Shown: positions 1-11,065 of the stretch, in pieces
How the letters are laid out: the number at the start of each line of letters is the position of its first letter
How positions within the stretch are numbered: the stretch's first letter is position 1
From: Batkoa obscura
Taxonomy: Eukaryota; Entomophthoromycota; Entomophthoromycetes; Entomophthorales; Batkoaceae
Length of the DNA stretch: 64,000 nucleotides
Assembly (NCBI GenBank): GCA_030770535.1
Contig: JASVEC010000025.1
Coordinates: 558,001-622,000 of the forward strand
Direction of reading: 5' to 3'
The notes under the pieces: generated by a model
What the model was told of the DNA's origin: nothing
What the model saw: only the letters and a program-made list of their open reading frames with translations
Database searches by the model: none
Program-made: the position numbers and the translations under genes

Positions 1-2
1 AT

Positions 3-290
3 GACTGCTACATTAAGGATGCCGCTAACAAATATGGTTCTTCTCATTTTCAAAAATTTAATATAACAAGCGAAAATAATGGTCATGGTCTCTACTTTGG
101 ATCAAACAATGACTATAGCGTTAAATTTATTGACTGTAACCCAAAGGAAACTAAAGTTCTTATCGACAATAATGATAGTTGGAAAGTATACAGACATAGA
201 TTAGATAAAGGTCAAAAACAAGAGGATGTAAGCTGCACTAGATTATGGCTTGATACTAGTAAATTTCTTGGCTATCATGACGAACTTTAA
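3..290 (+). CDS. C-terminal end of an unknown protein, cut by the window edge
   Basis: An open frame enters from the left edge (codons start at base 3) and runs 95 codons to TAA at 288-290. It has no start in the window. The sequence is polar, with three cysteines, several Asn/Asp/Lys-rich turns and a short aromatic end (...GYHDEL). The amino-acid mix is that of a real folded domain rather than random AT-rich translation, and the four-residue end KDEL/HDEL-like 'HDEL' is striking: a C-terminal HDEL is the yeast-type endoplasmic-reticulum retention signal. If the frame is right, this may be an ER-resident or secretory-pathway protein. The family was not recognised. Confidence 0.55.
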   Translation, partial: DCYIKDAANKYGSSHFQKFNITSENNGHGLYFGSNNDYSVKFIDCNPKETKVLIDNNDSWKVYRHRLDKGQKQEDVSCTRLWLDTSKFLGYHDEL

Positions 291-1280
291 CTTGATTTAA
301 TTCTTTACAAAAATAAACATAAATGATAATAATTTATTGAATTTTTATTTTTTAACATATAATGAACTTATAGAATTTGTTAATAACTAGATCAAATGCT
401 CAACTTACTTGTGGACTACAATGATTTTCATACGTTAGTTATAGGTAGCTTTTGAAAAAAGCACTTATTTTTTTGAAAGAATATTTGTTTTGAACAATAA
501 ATGCATTTTAAATTCAATATCCAAAGAAACAAACAGAGTTAAAACTTTCTTTAATATTTAATATTTAAACAGAATCTAGCAATTTTATTTAAAAAAATTC
601 GCACTTTATAAGATTTTTTAAAAAGTTAACTAATTTTCAAAATGCCCACATTAATTTACTTAATGTATAAAATTTCGAACCTAGAGCTGAAGATATCTTA
701 AATAGAACGCATATACTTTTACTGATAAAAATTTTGTTATATTGAAAGCTTAAAGTACCTTAAATATGGGGGTGTTTTTTTTGGTTTCATTATTTTACTT
801 ATTTTTTAAGCGCTATTTGAGCGGAAAGATTGTTAGTAAAATAATGAAACCAAAAAACACCCCCATATGCTAGATTTTTGATTGCCTTTTCATCAAAGCA
901 AACATGTTTTAAACCGCAAAAATAATTATATTCATAGAAATACAATATTCTAAATTAATGCTATATACAATGGCTACTTGGTTTTAGATACAATCAGTCC
1001 ATATATGAATATAATGTCACTATATATCTATTTTAACAAAAATTTAAAAATTAACTTCAAAGCTATCATAGATTATTATGCTGTTTTATAAACTAATATT
1101 ATATAAACCAATTATATTCAAAGAATCTATATAATAGTTAAAATTGAATAAAAATAAAATGCTAATACCAATACAACAATTTAATATAAGGAAACTTACA
1201 AAATTCCTATTGATTAAATAAAATGCAACTTTAATTACAATCAAACTGTAATTTTGAAAAAAGCCACTTCTAAAATAGTA
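291..1280. other. Intergenic, AT-rich
   Basis: No coding exon was seen. The stretch is low-complexity AT-rich DNA holding one MITE (764-868). It separates the 3' end of the first gene from the 3' end of the reverse-strand MCUR1-like gene. Confidence 0.6.
764..868. mobile_element. MITE copy 1 (97 bp, symmetric form)
   Basis: GGGGG...CCCCC element at 768-864 flanked by ATAT on both sides. Both ends are of the GGTTTCAT type, so it is almost a perfect inverted repeat. The core carries the family signature AAGCGCTATTTGAGCGGAAAG. Same family as about 26 other copies in this window. Confidence 0.9.
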
Positions 1281-2097
1281 TCATCCTAAAAGTATATTAT
1301 CATCCTCTTGTTTATCCTCACTGAAACTCTTATTATTGTACTCTCCGATTTCTTTTTCATACTCCTTCAACCTAAAAATTAATGAAATCAGCGTCATAAC
1401 CGCGGCTGCTCCACCAACCATCACAATAGCTTTTCTAATAGATTCCCATTTCATTGCTTCAATTTCACTTCGAATCTCAGACACTTGGATCCCAAACTTA
1501 TTATTAATCTCATGGATTTTATAATCAACCTCTTTATAAATTGCTCCCATCTCATGATTGTGACTACTTAAATCTAACTGTAAATCTACTTTTAATTGAT
1601 TGATAGCTTCCCTTTTATAATGTGCTAAAGCATCTAAGTCTCTCGAAATTTTACTTAACTCTTGTTGTGTCTGCGTATGATCTTTTGTTCGCATGATTTG
1701 TAGCTCGGTCCGTAGTTCATTCAAAGCTGCTCGAAATAGATATTCGTGCTACATTACATTAGTAATTTTACTTTCATCATGAATTAAAAATACCTTTTGT
1801 AAATCTTCTTTATTTAAGCTTTGTTTTCGAAACTCGGAATATCTAAAATTAAATTCAATGTCACTTGCTTTTGTTAAAAGTATGGTAGTACCTAGTTTGC
1901 ATCATCGAATATAAAATTTGCATTATTATTTTGGATTGTGAGCGAGTAAATGCATCTTGTTGAAGCTTTTTTACCATTGCAAATGTATCAAAAGGGTGTC
2001 TTTTATAAGTTCTCTTCGTTGTAACTGTTTTATAACATGGTTGCAATAGTGTAAGTTTTGGTAATCTGCGTGGTATTAAATTTATTAAATGGTTCAT
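1281..2097 (-). CDS. MCUR1/FMP32-like mitochondrial coiled-coil membrane protein
   Basis: Three exons on the reverse strand (2097..1892, 1842..1794, 1748..1281) join with matching phases into 240 residues. Introns are 49 and 45 bp with GT...AG ends; the second has an ACTAAT branch site. The N-terminus is basic (targeting-like), followed by HPFDTFAMVKKLQQDAFT, the conserved start of the DUF1640/CCDC90 family. Then comes a long coiled coil and a single C-terminal membrane segment (GGAAAVMTLISLIF) with a short acidic tail. Known members sit in the mitochondrial inner membrane: MCUR1 in animals, FMP32/PUT6-PUT7 in yeast, linked to calcium uptake, cytochrome oxidase assembly and proline metabolism. 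The family is clear; the precise role here is inferred. Confidence 0.88.
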
Positions 2098-2314
2098 TAA
2101 AAAAGTACGAGTTAAGAAGTAAAAAATAATTGAAATTTTGATTTTATTTTTAAGATTTTTGTTGAATAACTTGAAATTACAAATAAAATAAGAACTTCTA
2201 CTATGATAGTAAATTTCATAATAGTTCAACTACAATAAAAAAGCTATAATATCAATTACATCTAAATAACTTCTTTTTATTCTTATTGTAAACCAATATT
2301 CTTAACTCTTTTCC

Positions 2315-2974
2315 TTATTGCATATCATCCATTTTTCTTTGTTCAAGTAAAACTTTATTGAATTGCATTGGCTTAGGCACTACATCTAAGGATTTGTATA
2401 TCAGTAATAAAACAAGACGGAACAAAATTTCTTACCAGATAAAAACTCATAACGATCCTCTATTGAAACCATGGAAGCTAAAAATAAAGCAAATTAACTC
2501 TAATCTTTACATAAAAATAACAAGCTTACCGCAATCTTTATAATGTACATTAACTCTTTTCTCTCTCGCTGCAACGTTATAACAATCTGTAGAGAATGAT
2601 TGTATAAATAATTCCTTTTTAAAGAAATTAAGTAATCTCTAGATTTAAAAAATAAACTAATAATTTACTGTAGCTTTAGTAATAAGTTGATAAGCTTCTA
2701 AAGAGCCAGATTTAAATTCTTTGTCTTCTCTTATAATCTTTTTAACCCTAGCTAACGGTAATTTCAAACTATCTGATATCGTATTGGTGTCGAAAGGGTC
2801 ATAATTAACTACAGTACCTGATGACACGACAGGCTTCTTTTTTATTGTTGTTGTTAACTTTCTTTTGGATGTAACTTCACTACTTCCTTCTTCATCACTT
2901 ATTTCTATTTTCTCAGCTTGTTCAACAGGTTCATTATCGCTTATTTCGTCTATTTCATGAGGTTGTTTTGACAT
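2315..2974 (-). CDS. CHRAC1/Dpb3-like histone-fold protein
   Basis: Four exons (2974..2669, 2638..2530, 2477..2436, 2385..2315) give 175 residues with all phases matching. The first 65 residues are acidic and Ser/Lys-rich. From about residue 70 a histone fold of the CBF/NF-Y class follows: LKLPLARVKKIIREDKEF (alpha 1), ATRLLNFFKKELFIQS (alpha 2), KRVNVHYKDCASMVS (alpha 3), then EDRYEFLSDVVPKP and KVLLEQRKMDDMQ. The FLxDxxPK ending matches CHRAC1/Dpb3 better than NF-YC. Such proteins pair with a second histone-fold subunit in chromatin remodellers (CHRAC) or in DNA polymerase epsilon. The first intron is only 30 bp. It starts 136 bp from the divergent NSE1 gene. Confidence 0.82.
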
Positions 2975-3110
2975 ATTGAAGAAATAAAACGAGTTTTTTC
3001 AAGGATTTGAGTTTAATCAACAGCCAACCAATTGAATAACTTTTTTAAATTGGAATTTTGATTAAAATTTCAATCTAAACCTAATTTACTTTTTAAATTA
3101 TTTTTAAATC
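2975..3110. promoter_or_regulatory. Shared divergent promoter region
   Basis: Only 136 bp separate the start codons of the histone-fold gene (-) and NSE1 (+), so both promoters must lie here or overlap the coding ends. No specific factor site was recognised in this AT-rich stretch. Confidence 0.55.
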
Positions 3111-4162
3111 ATGACACCAGAATTAAGTATAAGTCATAAGTTATTGCTGCAAAATGTAATGTTAATGAAGACATTGAATATTGTTCAAATGAGTGAACTT
3201 TATTGTCGTTGTTTTAAACAAGGTAATCCAATTTTAATAAAAATCAATCTTAATAAAAAAGGTTATATTGCTAGAATACAATCACTCAGAAGATTACTTT
3301 GATTCAATATTATCAGTACTTCATGATATCAACGAAGCTATCTTCATAGTCGGATTTGAAATTAAAAAAGCATTAGATCCAATATCAAGGGCGCCATTCT
3401 TTTGTATAGTAAGTTTTGTTTATTTTTATTCAAATTGTCATTAATAACAAAGACTAACATAGTAGATGACGAAATAGCGCAATTGGGAAATAACTTTACC
3501 CCAGTTGAAATGAGATATTTAAAAACATTAATTCATTCAATTATTACTGCTCCTAGAAAAAAGTTTTTTATTTCTGGTATTGAAGCCTCAAAGTTAGCTT
3601 TATTACCAGATGAGGTTCAAAATAACAATAGCGAAAATAATGAAACTAATGAAGAAGTTGTACAGACAATAGATAAGTTGACAATCGCCGAAAAAGATCA
3701 TCTAATAGAAAGATTTATTAACGAAACATGGTTAGAAAAAACTAGGTAATTTACATAAATATTTTTTATTTCGGATATTAATTAAAACTGTTCATTTAGT
3801 GGAGGGTACCTTACTTTGACTATGAGAACTTTATTAGAGTTGCAGACAAATATATTGGATAATTATAAAGGCTATATAAAAAAATGTATGTTATGTAGTA
3901 CTTTAGTGATAAACGTAAGCTAGTATATTATTTAAACTAAGTTAATTAATAACAAAAATAATAGGGAGAAACTTGCAAAGATGAAGATTGTGATGGTTGG
4001 GTTCATATAGGCTGTATTGCCCATTATCATCGAGCTTCGGGGAAAAAAGGAATTGAACTTAAATGTCCTAAGTGTAAATGTAAATGGGAAGGTACAAAAG
4101 TAGGCTATTATGATTCTACACAAGCAAATCAAGTTAATTTTAATGCTGAAGCATTGTTGTAA
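3111..4162 (+). CDS. NSE1: NSE1, RING-like subunit of the SMC5/6 complex
   Basis: Five exons (3111..3222, 3275..3408, 3453..3745, 3800..3914, 3965..4162) join in phase into 283 residues; introns are 44-54 bp. The protein begins with the Nse1 pattern HKLLLQNVMLMKT...SELYCRCF, continues with two winged-helix segments (DEIAQLGNNFTPVEMRYLK and IAEKDHLIERFINETWLEK, followed by GGYLTLTMRTLLEL) and ends in a C4HC3 RING-like finger: CMLC, CKDEDC, H, C and CPKC. Nse1 works with Nse3/MAGE and Nse4 in the SMC5/6 complex and acts as a ubiquitin ligase in DNA repair. The zinc ligands are all present. Confidence 0.9.
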
Positions 4163-6132
4163 AAATAAAGATTAGAAAAGCAGCAATAATATAAATGATA
4201 TTAAAGGTTAAAACTATTGACATTTTCTTAAAAAATGTTTCTCAATTTTAGTATAATTAATAATAGAAAGCAGCTCAGAATATGAAAAATTTCGTTTTTT
4301 ATTTGACTAAAAGTAGTTTTGTCAACTTCCAAGTGTAGCTAAACAGTCTAGGATTGTTTATTGTAGCTTCATTATCGGGGTGTCCAAATACCTTTTTTGT
4401 GCTGAGGTATGTTGTTATTGCTCACTTTAGATTGATTGTTTATAGTTGTTATATTATTGAATTTTATTTTAGCATCAAGTAATCTAAAATTATTAGCCTA
4501 TTAAGTTGATTCTTATTTATTTACTTATATAAATTATCTTCAGCTTTATGTAATAGTTATAACGATGTTAGTAATATAATATGGTGGATGTAACATTATT
4601 GATGATTCATAAGTTAACACTAATGAATAACGTTGGAAATGATTATCAATTCGGTAATTTAACCAAATATTGCTTTTTCTTGCCAACAATTTATTGAAAT
4701 TAATTTTGTATTTGTCTATAATTTAAAAAGCATATTAACGAACAGTTTACAGTCGTGTACTAGTCGTTTTTATGATCCACTCTAATATGATAGTCTAAAA
4801 TACTAGAAGTCATCCACTCGATTAAGCTGAAATTGACTTCAATCTATTAAAAATCAAGAATAAACACAGGTCAAAAAAGAACAAACGTTACTGAAGATAT
4901 GATATTGAAAATCCCTTATTTGCAGTTTTTCTAACAATATTTTGTTTCCCCTCTTATCAACATAAACTTAAATTCGAGTAATATAATTTTTATTGAAAAC
5001 ATTGAAAAACCATTTTAATTTAAAAATTTTCATTAAATCATAAAGTCTATGTCATCAAACCGTGACTCAAAAAAGTATTTACACTCTTCAAAATATTTTT
5101 TTGCAACTCATATAAATAAAAATTTCTTGACGCCAAGTTATATTCTATTAACAGTAAAAATATGGTGGGCCCCTTCTAGGATTCCCTATCAAATGGGTCT
5201 AGATCATTGGTAATACCTATGCCAGCCCAATTTATCTGGATAAGAACTTAACCAATCTGATTATTTAGTTGTTCACGATATTTTGAGTTGATTTAGCGAC
5301 GACCAAACTTGATATAAATGTTAATTGAAATAGCTTTTTGTTAGATTCTTTACATATATTGTTAGTTTCATTAAATATATGCTAGTCAATAAAATATGCT
5401 TTATAGAACAGCAGTGCACTTTATACTTTATTGAATACAGGTATAGCCGTAGAAACATGGGTTGCTTTTAGAAATAATTTTTTTATAATCTTACTTAAAT
5501 AAAAATCTTTACAGTAAACAGTCCTGTTAACGAACCAAGCTCATGGTCCTTGATCGTAAGATCTCACTAAATGGGTTTTAGGGTTCATTATTACTATCGT
5601 AGTAGACATGGTGCTGGCACGAGATCTAACTTATGAGTTGACTGTAACTCAGTGCTGTTCATGAATTAAAGTATTAGATTGGCTATGTTAATTAGTACGA
5701 ATTAGATGTAGTTTTTTTAATGTCTTTTTTGGCTGACATTAATAAGCATGGTAATAATTTACAATGTATAGAGTGAACTCCCACATAAACTGCGTTAAAC
5801 TGAAACTTTATTTATAAGTTTAAGTAAGAACAAACTTCAAAAATTTCAATTCTTTATCGAAAAATTCTTTTTCAGCTGATTTAATAAAAAACCCTTTGTA
5901 GTTTTTACAACTGATGTTAAAGAGCCTTGTTAAGGGGGTTTTAAGACTCTCAAAGCTTATCTGGCGGGCAGTACGGCAATAAAATTAAACAATTATTGAA
6001 TGTTCTTATATATATATTAATTCTAGAGAGTCGCTATTAATGGGTTATGCTTCTTTACTTCAATTATTCTTAATATAATCACTTCTTAAATATTATTGTT
6101 GGTTGTATTTATTAATATTGACTAATAAAATA
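4163..6132. other. Intergenic, no gene recognised
   Basis: Two kilobases without an exon that could be supported. Stretches at about 5130-5260 and 5520-5660 are less AT-rich than the rest and could be worn remnants of something, but no frame or family was recognised. Confidence 0.45.
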
Positions 6133-6231
6133 AGAAGATGTTTTTTTTGACTTCATCACTTTTTCCATTTTTTAAGCACTATTTGAACAGAAGATTGCTA
6201 GTAAAATTCTTAAACACAGAAATACATCCCA
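6133..6231 (+). mobile_element. MITE copy 2
   Basis: Diverged family copy: GAAGATGTTTTTTTTGACTT at the left end, the TTTTTAAGCACTATTTGA core and a CATCCC right end. It abuts the outer end of the first foldback repeat. Confidence 0.8.
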
Positions 6232-6234
6232 TAA

Positions 6235-7570
6235 AACCTAACTAAAATTTAAAAAAATTTAATTATCTTTTATATATTTTTAAAAATTTTGTGCAAATCT
6301 GTTATATGATAGCTTAATAGCAATATTATAATATTTGTTGTTTTGAAAAGTACATAAAAAATAATAAGCTTTGACTTTTTTTAAAACTATAATTTATTTA
6401 TTTAAAATTTTGGTTAGCTTTTATAGTTTTTTCTCTCAAACATTTTAGAAAAAGGTATAATTAAGCTGAATAAAGTTGCAGCAGCTGTTATAAAAAGTCT
6501 AATTGTTTGTTACTAAGAGAGGACCACTGCCTATCAGCTTCCGAATCTAACCCCCACGGTCGAGGTTCATGTATAATTTTGACAACTAAGTAAATTTATC
6601 ATATTATTAATTATGCTAATGCAATGTTAAATTCAGATCAAATTGCTTGAAGTATAATCATAATATGATATCTAAATAATTAGTTGGCTAAATTTTACAG
6701 CTAAGTATCGGGAAACAATAATGTCAAATTAGCAACAATTTTCAATTAAACATTGTTAAATATATATATTCTACTCTTTTATGTACGGTAAAATATCTTA
6801 TTATTATGCTCATTGTGGGAATTACTTGGATAAACATTTGTTAGCAGTAAACCTGTGATTGGCTAATTAGCAAACTGTTTATTAGCTAAAGCTAATTGTG
6901 GTTGTTGGAATTTAGTTATCAAACAGTTTGCCAATTAACCAATCATAAGTTTATTACTAACAAATACTTATTCAAGTAGTTCCCACAATGAGCATAATAA
7001 TAAGATATTTTACCGTACATAAAAGAGTAGAATATATATATTTAACAATGTTTAATTGAAAATTGTTGCTAATTTGACATTATTGTTTCCCGATACTTAG
7101 CTGTAAAATTTAGCCAACTAATTATTTAGATATCATATTATGATTATACTTCAAGCAATTTGATCTGAATTTAACATTGCATTAGCATAATTAATAATAT
7201 GATAAATTTACTTAGTTGTCAAAATTATACATGAACGTCAACTGTGGGGGTTAGATTCGGAAGCTGATAGGCAGTGGTCCTCTCTTAGTAACAAACAATT
7301 AGACTTTTTATAACAGCTGCTGCAACTTTATTCAGCTTAATTATACCTTTTTCTAAAATGTTTGAGAGAAAAAACTATAAAAGCTAACCAAAATTTTAAA
7401 TAAATAAATTATAGTTTTAAAAAAAGTCAAAGCTTATTATTTTTTATGTACTTTTCAAAACAACAAATATTATAATATTGCTATTAAGCTATCATATAAC
7501 AGATTTGCATAAAATTTTTAAAGATATATAAAAAATAATTAGGTTTTGATTTTTTTAAAAATTTTAGGTT
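6235..7570. repeat. Foldback repeat 1: 1.3 kb palindrome with arms of about 620-650 bp
   Basis: The sequence from 6235 to about 6882 is repeated, inverted, from about 6919 to 7570. For example GTTATATGATAGCTTAATAG near 6301 pairs with its complement near 7482-7500, and the segment holding AGAGAGGACCACTGC near 6516 pairs with GCAGTGGTCCTCTCT near 7273. The loop is about 36 bp. Arms are nearly identical. No coding frame is visible. A second copy lies at 25545-27131. Known foldback or long-TIR non-autonomous elements have this shape; the family is not identified. Confidence 0.9.
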
Positions 7571-7624
7571 TTATAATTTTTTTGCCTTGAACATTTCAGA
7601 AAATAGTATAATTGTTTATTTAAA

Positions 7625-7702
7625 AATTTTATTGACAGTTTTTCCACTTAAATAGCGCTCAAAATATAGAATAAATAATGAAACCAAAAAAACATCCTCA
7701 AA
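7625..7702 (-). mobile_element. MITE copy 3, left end missing
   Basis: Contains the reverse-oriented core (CAGTTTTTCCACTTAAATAG) and the AATGAAACC...CATCCTC end but lacks the GGGGATGTATTTTTTTG end. Preceding bases 7571-7624 resemble part of the foldback arm again. Confidence 0.75.
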
Positions 7703-7735
7703 TAGTATAATTTGAAAAACTTATTTTAATTATAT

Positions 7736-7833
7736 GAGGTGTTTTTTTGGCTTCATCGCTTTTTCCATTTTTTAAGCGCTATTTGAGCGGAAAGATTGTT
7801 GATAAAATTGTTAAACTAGGAAATACATCCTCC
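7736..7833 (+). mobile_element. MITE copy 4
   Basis: GAGGTGTTTTTTTGGCTTCA left end, core AAGCGCTATTTGAGCGGAAAG, and a CATCCTCC right end followed by TATG; full length but diverged. Confidence 0.85.
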
Positions 7834-8000
7834 TATGTATTTTACTTATTTAAAACAACTATGAAGTTTAATTTTTGAATTTATTAAAACTTTAAATATA
7901 AAATTATAAGATAATGATTTATTTTGATAATATTGTATAAGTATTTATATTGATAGTAATAAGGGATAAAACATGGATCTAATAATACCAGTTTGATAAT

Positions 8001-8104
8001 ATAGGAATGCATTTTTTGTTTAACAATTTTATTAACAATTTTTCCGCTCAAATAGCGTTTAAAAAATGGAAAAAGTGATGAAGCCAAAAAAAACAACCCC
8101 ATAT
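8001..8104 (-). mobile_element. MITE copy 5
   Basis: Reverse-oriented copy: GGAATGCATTTTTTGTTTAA end, TTTCCGCTCAAATAGCG core, GTGATGAAGCC and ACCCC end followed by ATAT. Confidence 0.85.
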
Positions 8105-8708
8105 ATTAAATATATATTATAATTAATATTAAGGTCAATAATATTAAATACCACATACATTATCAATTTAAGCAATTTATGAATTAAAAAAGATTGAGAA
8201 ATAACAGAAGTATTCCAATTAACTACCATTTTGTATCAACCAATAATATTATATTGGCAGTTTTATCTAATAAAAACTTTGAAATATTACATATATATAG
8301 ATACTGTGGAAATTTGACCTATTCTATAAAAAAATGGTAAAAAACGTGCAACGTGTCAGTTTGGAATTAGCTTGTTGGCTATTGAGAAATGTTTTATTTT
8401 TACTTTGCTTTAGTTTTTTAATATGAATATAATACAAATGATAAGTGTAAATATCAATTATTTACAAAGTTAATTAATTATCAGGAAGAAATGTGTATAT
8501 GTTTATTAATAACATGACTATTCAAACTATAGTATAAGTTATTCAAGTACTATAAAGCTATAACGTTACCTTTTTATATGGTTTAAACCAGAAATAAAAG
8601 AAATAGACATTTAGTTCAATAATAGCTATAGTTGTATAAAATACTATTTAAAAATAAAACAAAAAAAGAAACAAAATATTGAGTTTCTCTTGCTATAACT
8701 TGATTTAT
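8105..8708. other. Intergenic, no gene recognised
   Basis: Six hundred AT-rich bases downstream of the BRCT gene's stop codon. Nothing beyond presumed 3' flank was seen. Confidence 0.5.
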
Positions 8709-10794
8709 TTAATTTAATTGTAGCTCTTCTTCCTTATCCACCTCGGCTAAGATATCAACAAAGGTTCTAGCTAAATACTTTTTCAAATACAATTCTTCAC
8801 CTTTATGTTCATTAAAGCATCTTTTACGCACAAGTTTCTTTACTTCTTCTAAGTTTTTTATTACAGTACTAGTAATTTCCAAAAAATTACTGTTGCTTAA
8901 GGATTCATTTTCTTCATCAACTGAAGCTTCTACCATTTTCCAAGTATTTTGGGATGCAGCTTCCAATGTCAATGGATTGTTTTGTACTTGTGTTTCATTT
9001 TGTATCATTTGAGCTTCAGATTTGATTATTCGTTGAACCCAACGAAGTGAAGCTTCTGAAATTGGTGGTAAATTTTCAATTGAATTTTCTACCCTTTGTT
9101 TAATGCCATAAGTTGAGGGACTTAAATTGTTTTGGGCCACTGGAGATTGAGCTTCGTCCATATATTTTTTCCAATTTTCTGTAGCTTCTAAGGTTGGAGG
9201 GGTATCTTGAATAGGAGTTTCCAATGTTTTTTGAGTATATTGGGTTAAAACCTCTAAAGTTGGTGGAGTACTTTGAATTGAAGCTTCGTCCATATATTTT
9301 TGCCAGTTTTCTGTAGCTTCTAAGGTTGGAGGGGTATCTTGAATAGGAGTTTCCAATGTTTTTTGAGTATACTGGGTTAAAACCTCTAAAGTTGGTGGAA
9401 TATTTTGAATTGAAGCTTCCAATATTTGTTGGTTATTTTGAGCTAGATCTTCAATAATTTCATCAGTATTTTCAGAGGCAGCCTTTTCCATCTCCTTTTC
9501 TCTTTTTATCTTCGCCTGTAATTTATCATAATAGCGGTTCATGTTATCTTGCAACTCTTTCTTTTTAAGCTCCTGCTCCTTATTATAATAAAAGATGGGT
9601 TGATTTGGACTTGAAGGTATACGTTCATACACAAAAGGCCAAGTCATAGATTCAACTGGCGTAACTATGGGGCTAACTACCATATTTCGTCTCCTTTCTT
9701 CATCAGCCTCCCGAGCCTCCCGAGCCTCCTGAGCCTCATAAATTGCCCTTTTTTTATGCGATTCTTTAAAGTAAAATTCGATGTTATCAATAAAGTCTTG
9801 CACTTCTGGTGGTAACTTAACTATTTCAGTTATCCCTTTTTCTTCTTCACCTGGTTCTTCTACCACTTTATTTGAATTAGCGTGACTTTGATTTTGGTTT
9901 TGACTTCCTTTATTTGACGATGATGCTTCTAAACCAATATTTTGATTTATAGTAGTTGCATTGTTTAATTGACTATTTTCGGAGAAAATTTTAGTGGGTG
10001 GAGATTTTGATATTCCTTCCTCATTCAAATACCCTAAAGATGGAGCATTACAATCAGGTTCAATAGTATTTCGATACTGAATCTCATCCAAATACTTAGC
10101 CTGTTCATTAATAGTTTTATCGCCTATTAAATGTCAATATAATTTCATTTTAAACATATCACAATTTACCTTCAACATTATTATTGGCCTCAGAAACCTC
10201 CTGATTTAAACTTGCTTTTACTGAACAATTAGTTGTCTTACAACTTACAAATTGATGAGGTGATTTGGTAGTAATGGAAGATTTATGATTAGTACAGATA
10301 GTATCCTCTGAGTTTGTAAGTTGTGGAGATAGTGTTTTATTTATGATTACGTCATAGTTTCCATAAAAATGAACATGAGCTAAAACACTAGGGTGATTTA
10401 TATCCCTCTATGAATAGTTTAGTTCTGTAATTTAAATAAACTTAATAAAAATATACAGTTTCAGCTACTTTATATAGCCATTCTACATTTACAATCGTCT
10501 TTCCCGATTCAATAGCAGAATCGTAAACAGGGCCAGAAAACTTATGACAAATCAAGTGTGTAACCTGGCTTGAAAATACATCAGTAACTTCACTTTCTAC
10601 ATAATGTTAGTATTATAACTAATATAATCAAATTAAATTGCCTAAGGACAATATAGTTTTATATAGCATCCTTTCATCACTTTGGTTGAACCCATTAAGA
10701 TAAAATAAATAACCTTTAAATTTTGGTCTTGATTAGTAGATATATACAAAAGTATTTATAACAATTCAATACTTTTAACTCTTTCTTCAAACAT
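8709..10794 (-). CDS. N-terminal BRCT-domain protein with an internal 44-residue duplication
   Basis: Five exons (10794..10763, 10727..10642, 10596..10457, 10407..10170, 10123..8709) join in phase into 636 residues. Residues about 12-87 form a single BRCT-like domain: KFKGYLFYLNG, the LSLG turn, VTDVFSSQVTHLICHKF, and KTIVNVEWLYKV with the conserved Trp at 80. BRCT domains bind phosphopeptides or partner proteins, mostly in DNA repair, replication and telomere proteins. The rest is low-complexity, charged and probably disordered, with a coiled-coil-like stretch (EAQEAREAREADEERRR and KEQELKKKELQDN). Residues 401-444 and 445-488 are near-identical repeats. No Myb, ligase or FHA domain was seen, so the orthologue is unclear. 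Intron 2 appears to be GC...AG rather than GT...AG; the very short first exon (32 bp) is the least certain part. Confidence 0.75.
9160..9423 (-). repeat. Tandem duplication of 132 bp inside the BRCT gene
   Basis: Two direct copies of a 132 bp unit encode 44 residues each, containing PPTLEVLTQYTQKTLE and PPTLEATENW. They differ at only a few bases, so the duplication is recent. Further, shorter PPTLEA-like and LEAASQNTWK-like motifs nearby look like older units of the same repeat. Confidence 0.85.
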
Positions 10795-10958
10795 AAAAAT
10801 GTCAATTAAACAAAAATAAAATGTTTTATTAACTATTGTATCATAGTTTAATTTCACAATCTACTTTCTAAAATCAATGAATTAATTGATTGGCTTAAGC
10901 TTATAATGTAAATATTAATCAAGTGGGGATCTTAATAAGGGAGAGAGGTATTTCAAGT

Positions 10959-11065
10959 ATTCGGGGATGTATTTTTGTGTTTAAGAATTTCACTAACAAT
11001 CTTTCCACTAAAATAACGCTTAAAAAATGGAAAAAATAATGAAACCAAAAAAAACACCCTCATTC
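10959..11065 (-). mobile_element. MITE copy 6
   Basis: Element 10963-11061 with ATTC on both sides. The non-ATAT flank is informative: it supports a genuine 4 bp target duplication. Confidence 0.9.

Noticed and set aside
2358-2543. Forward-strand 61-codon ORF
   Set aside because: Antisense to exons 2-4 of the histone-fold gene, whose phases and family match are clear.
3932-4132. Reverse-strand membrane-like ORF
   Set aside because: It is antisense to the RING exon of NSE1 and has no support of its own.
5130-5660. GC-richer patches as a hidden gene
   Set aside because: No frame longer than a few dozen codons, no splice-consistent exon pair and no recognisable motif.
6500-7300. tRNA- or rRNA-like look of GGTCGAGGTTC / GAGGACCACTGC segments
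   Set aside because: They recur only as mirror images in the arms of the foldback repeats, with no cloverleaf or A/B box spacing; they are part of the repeat.
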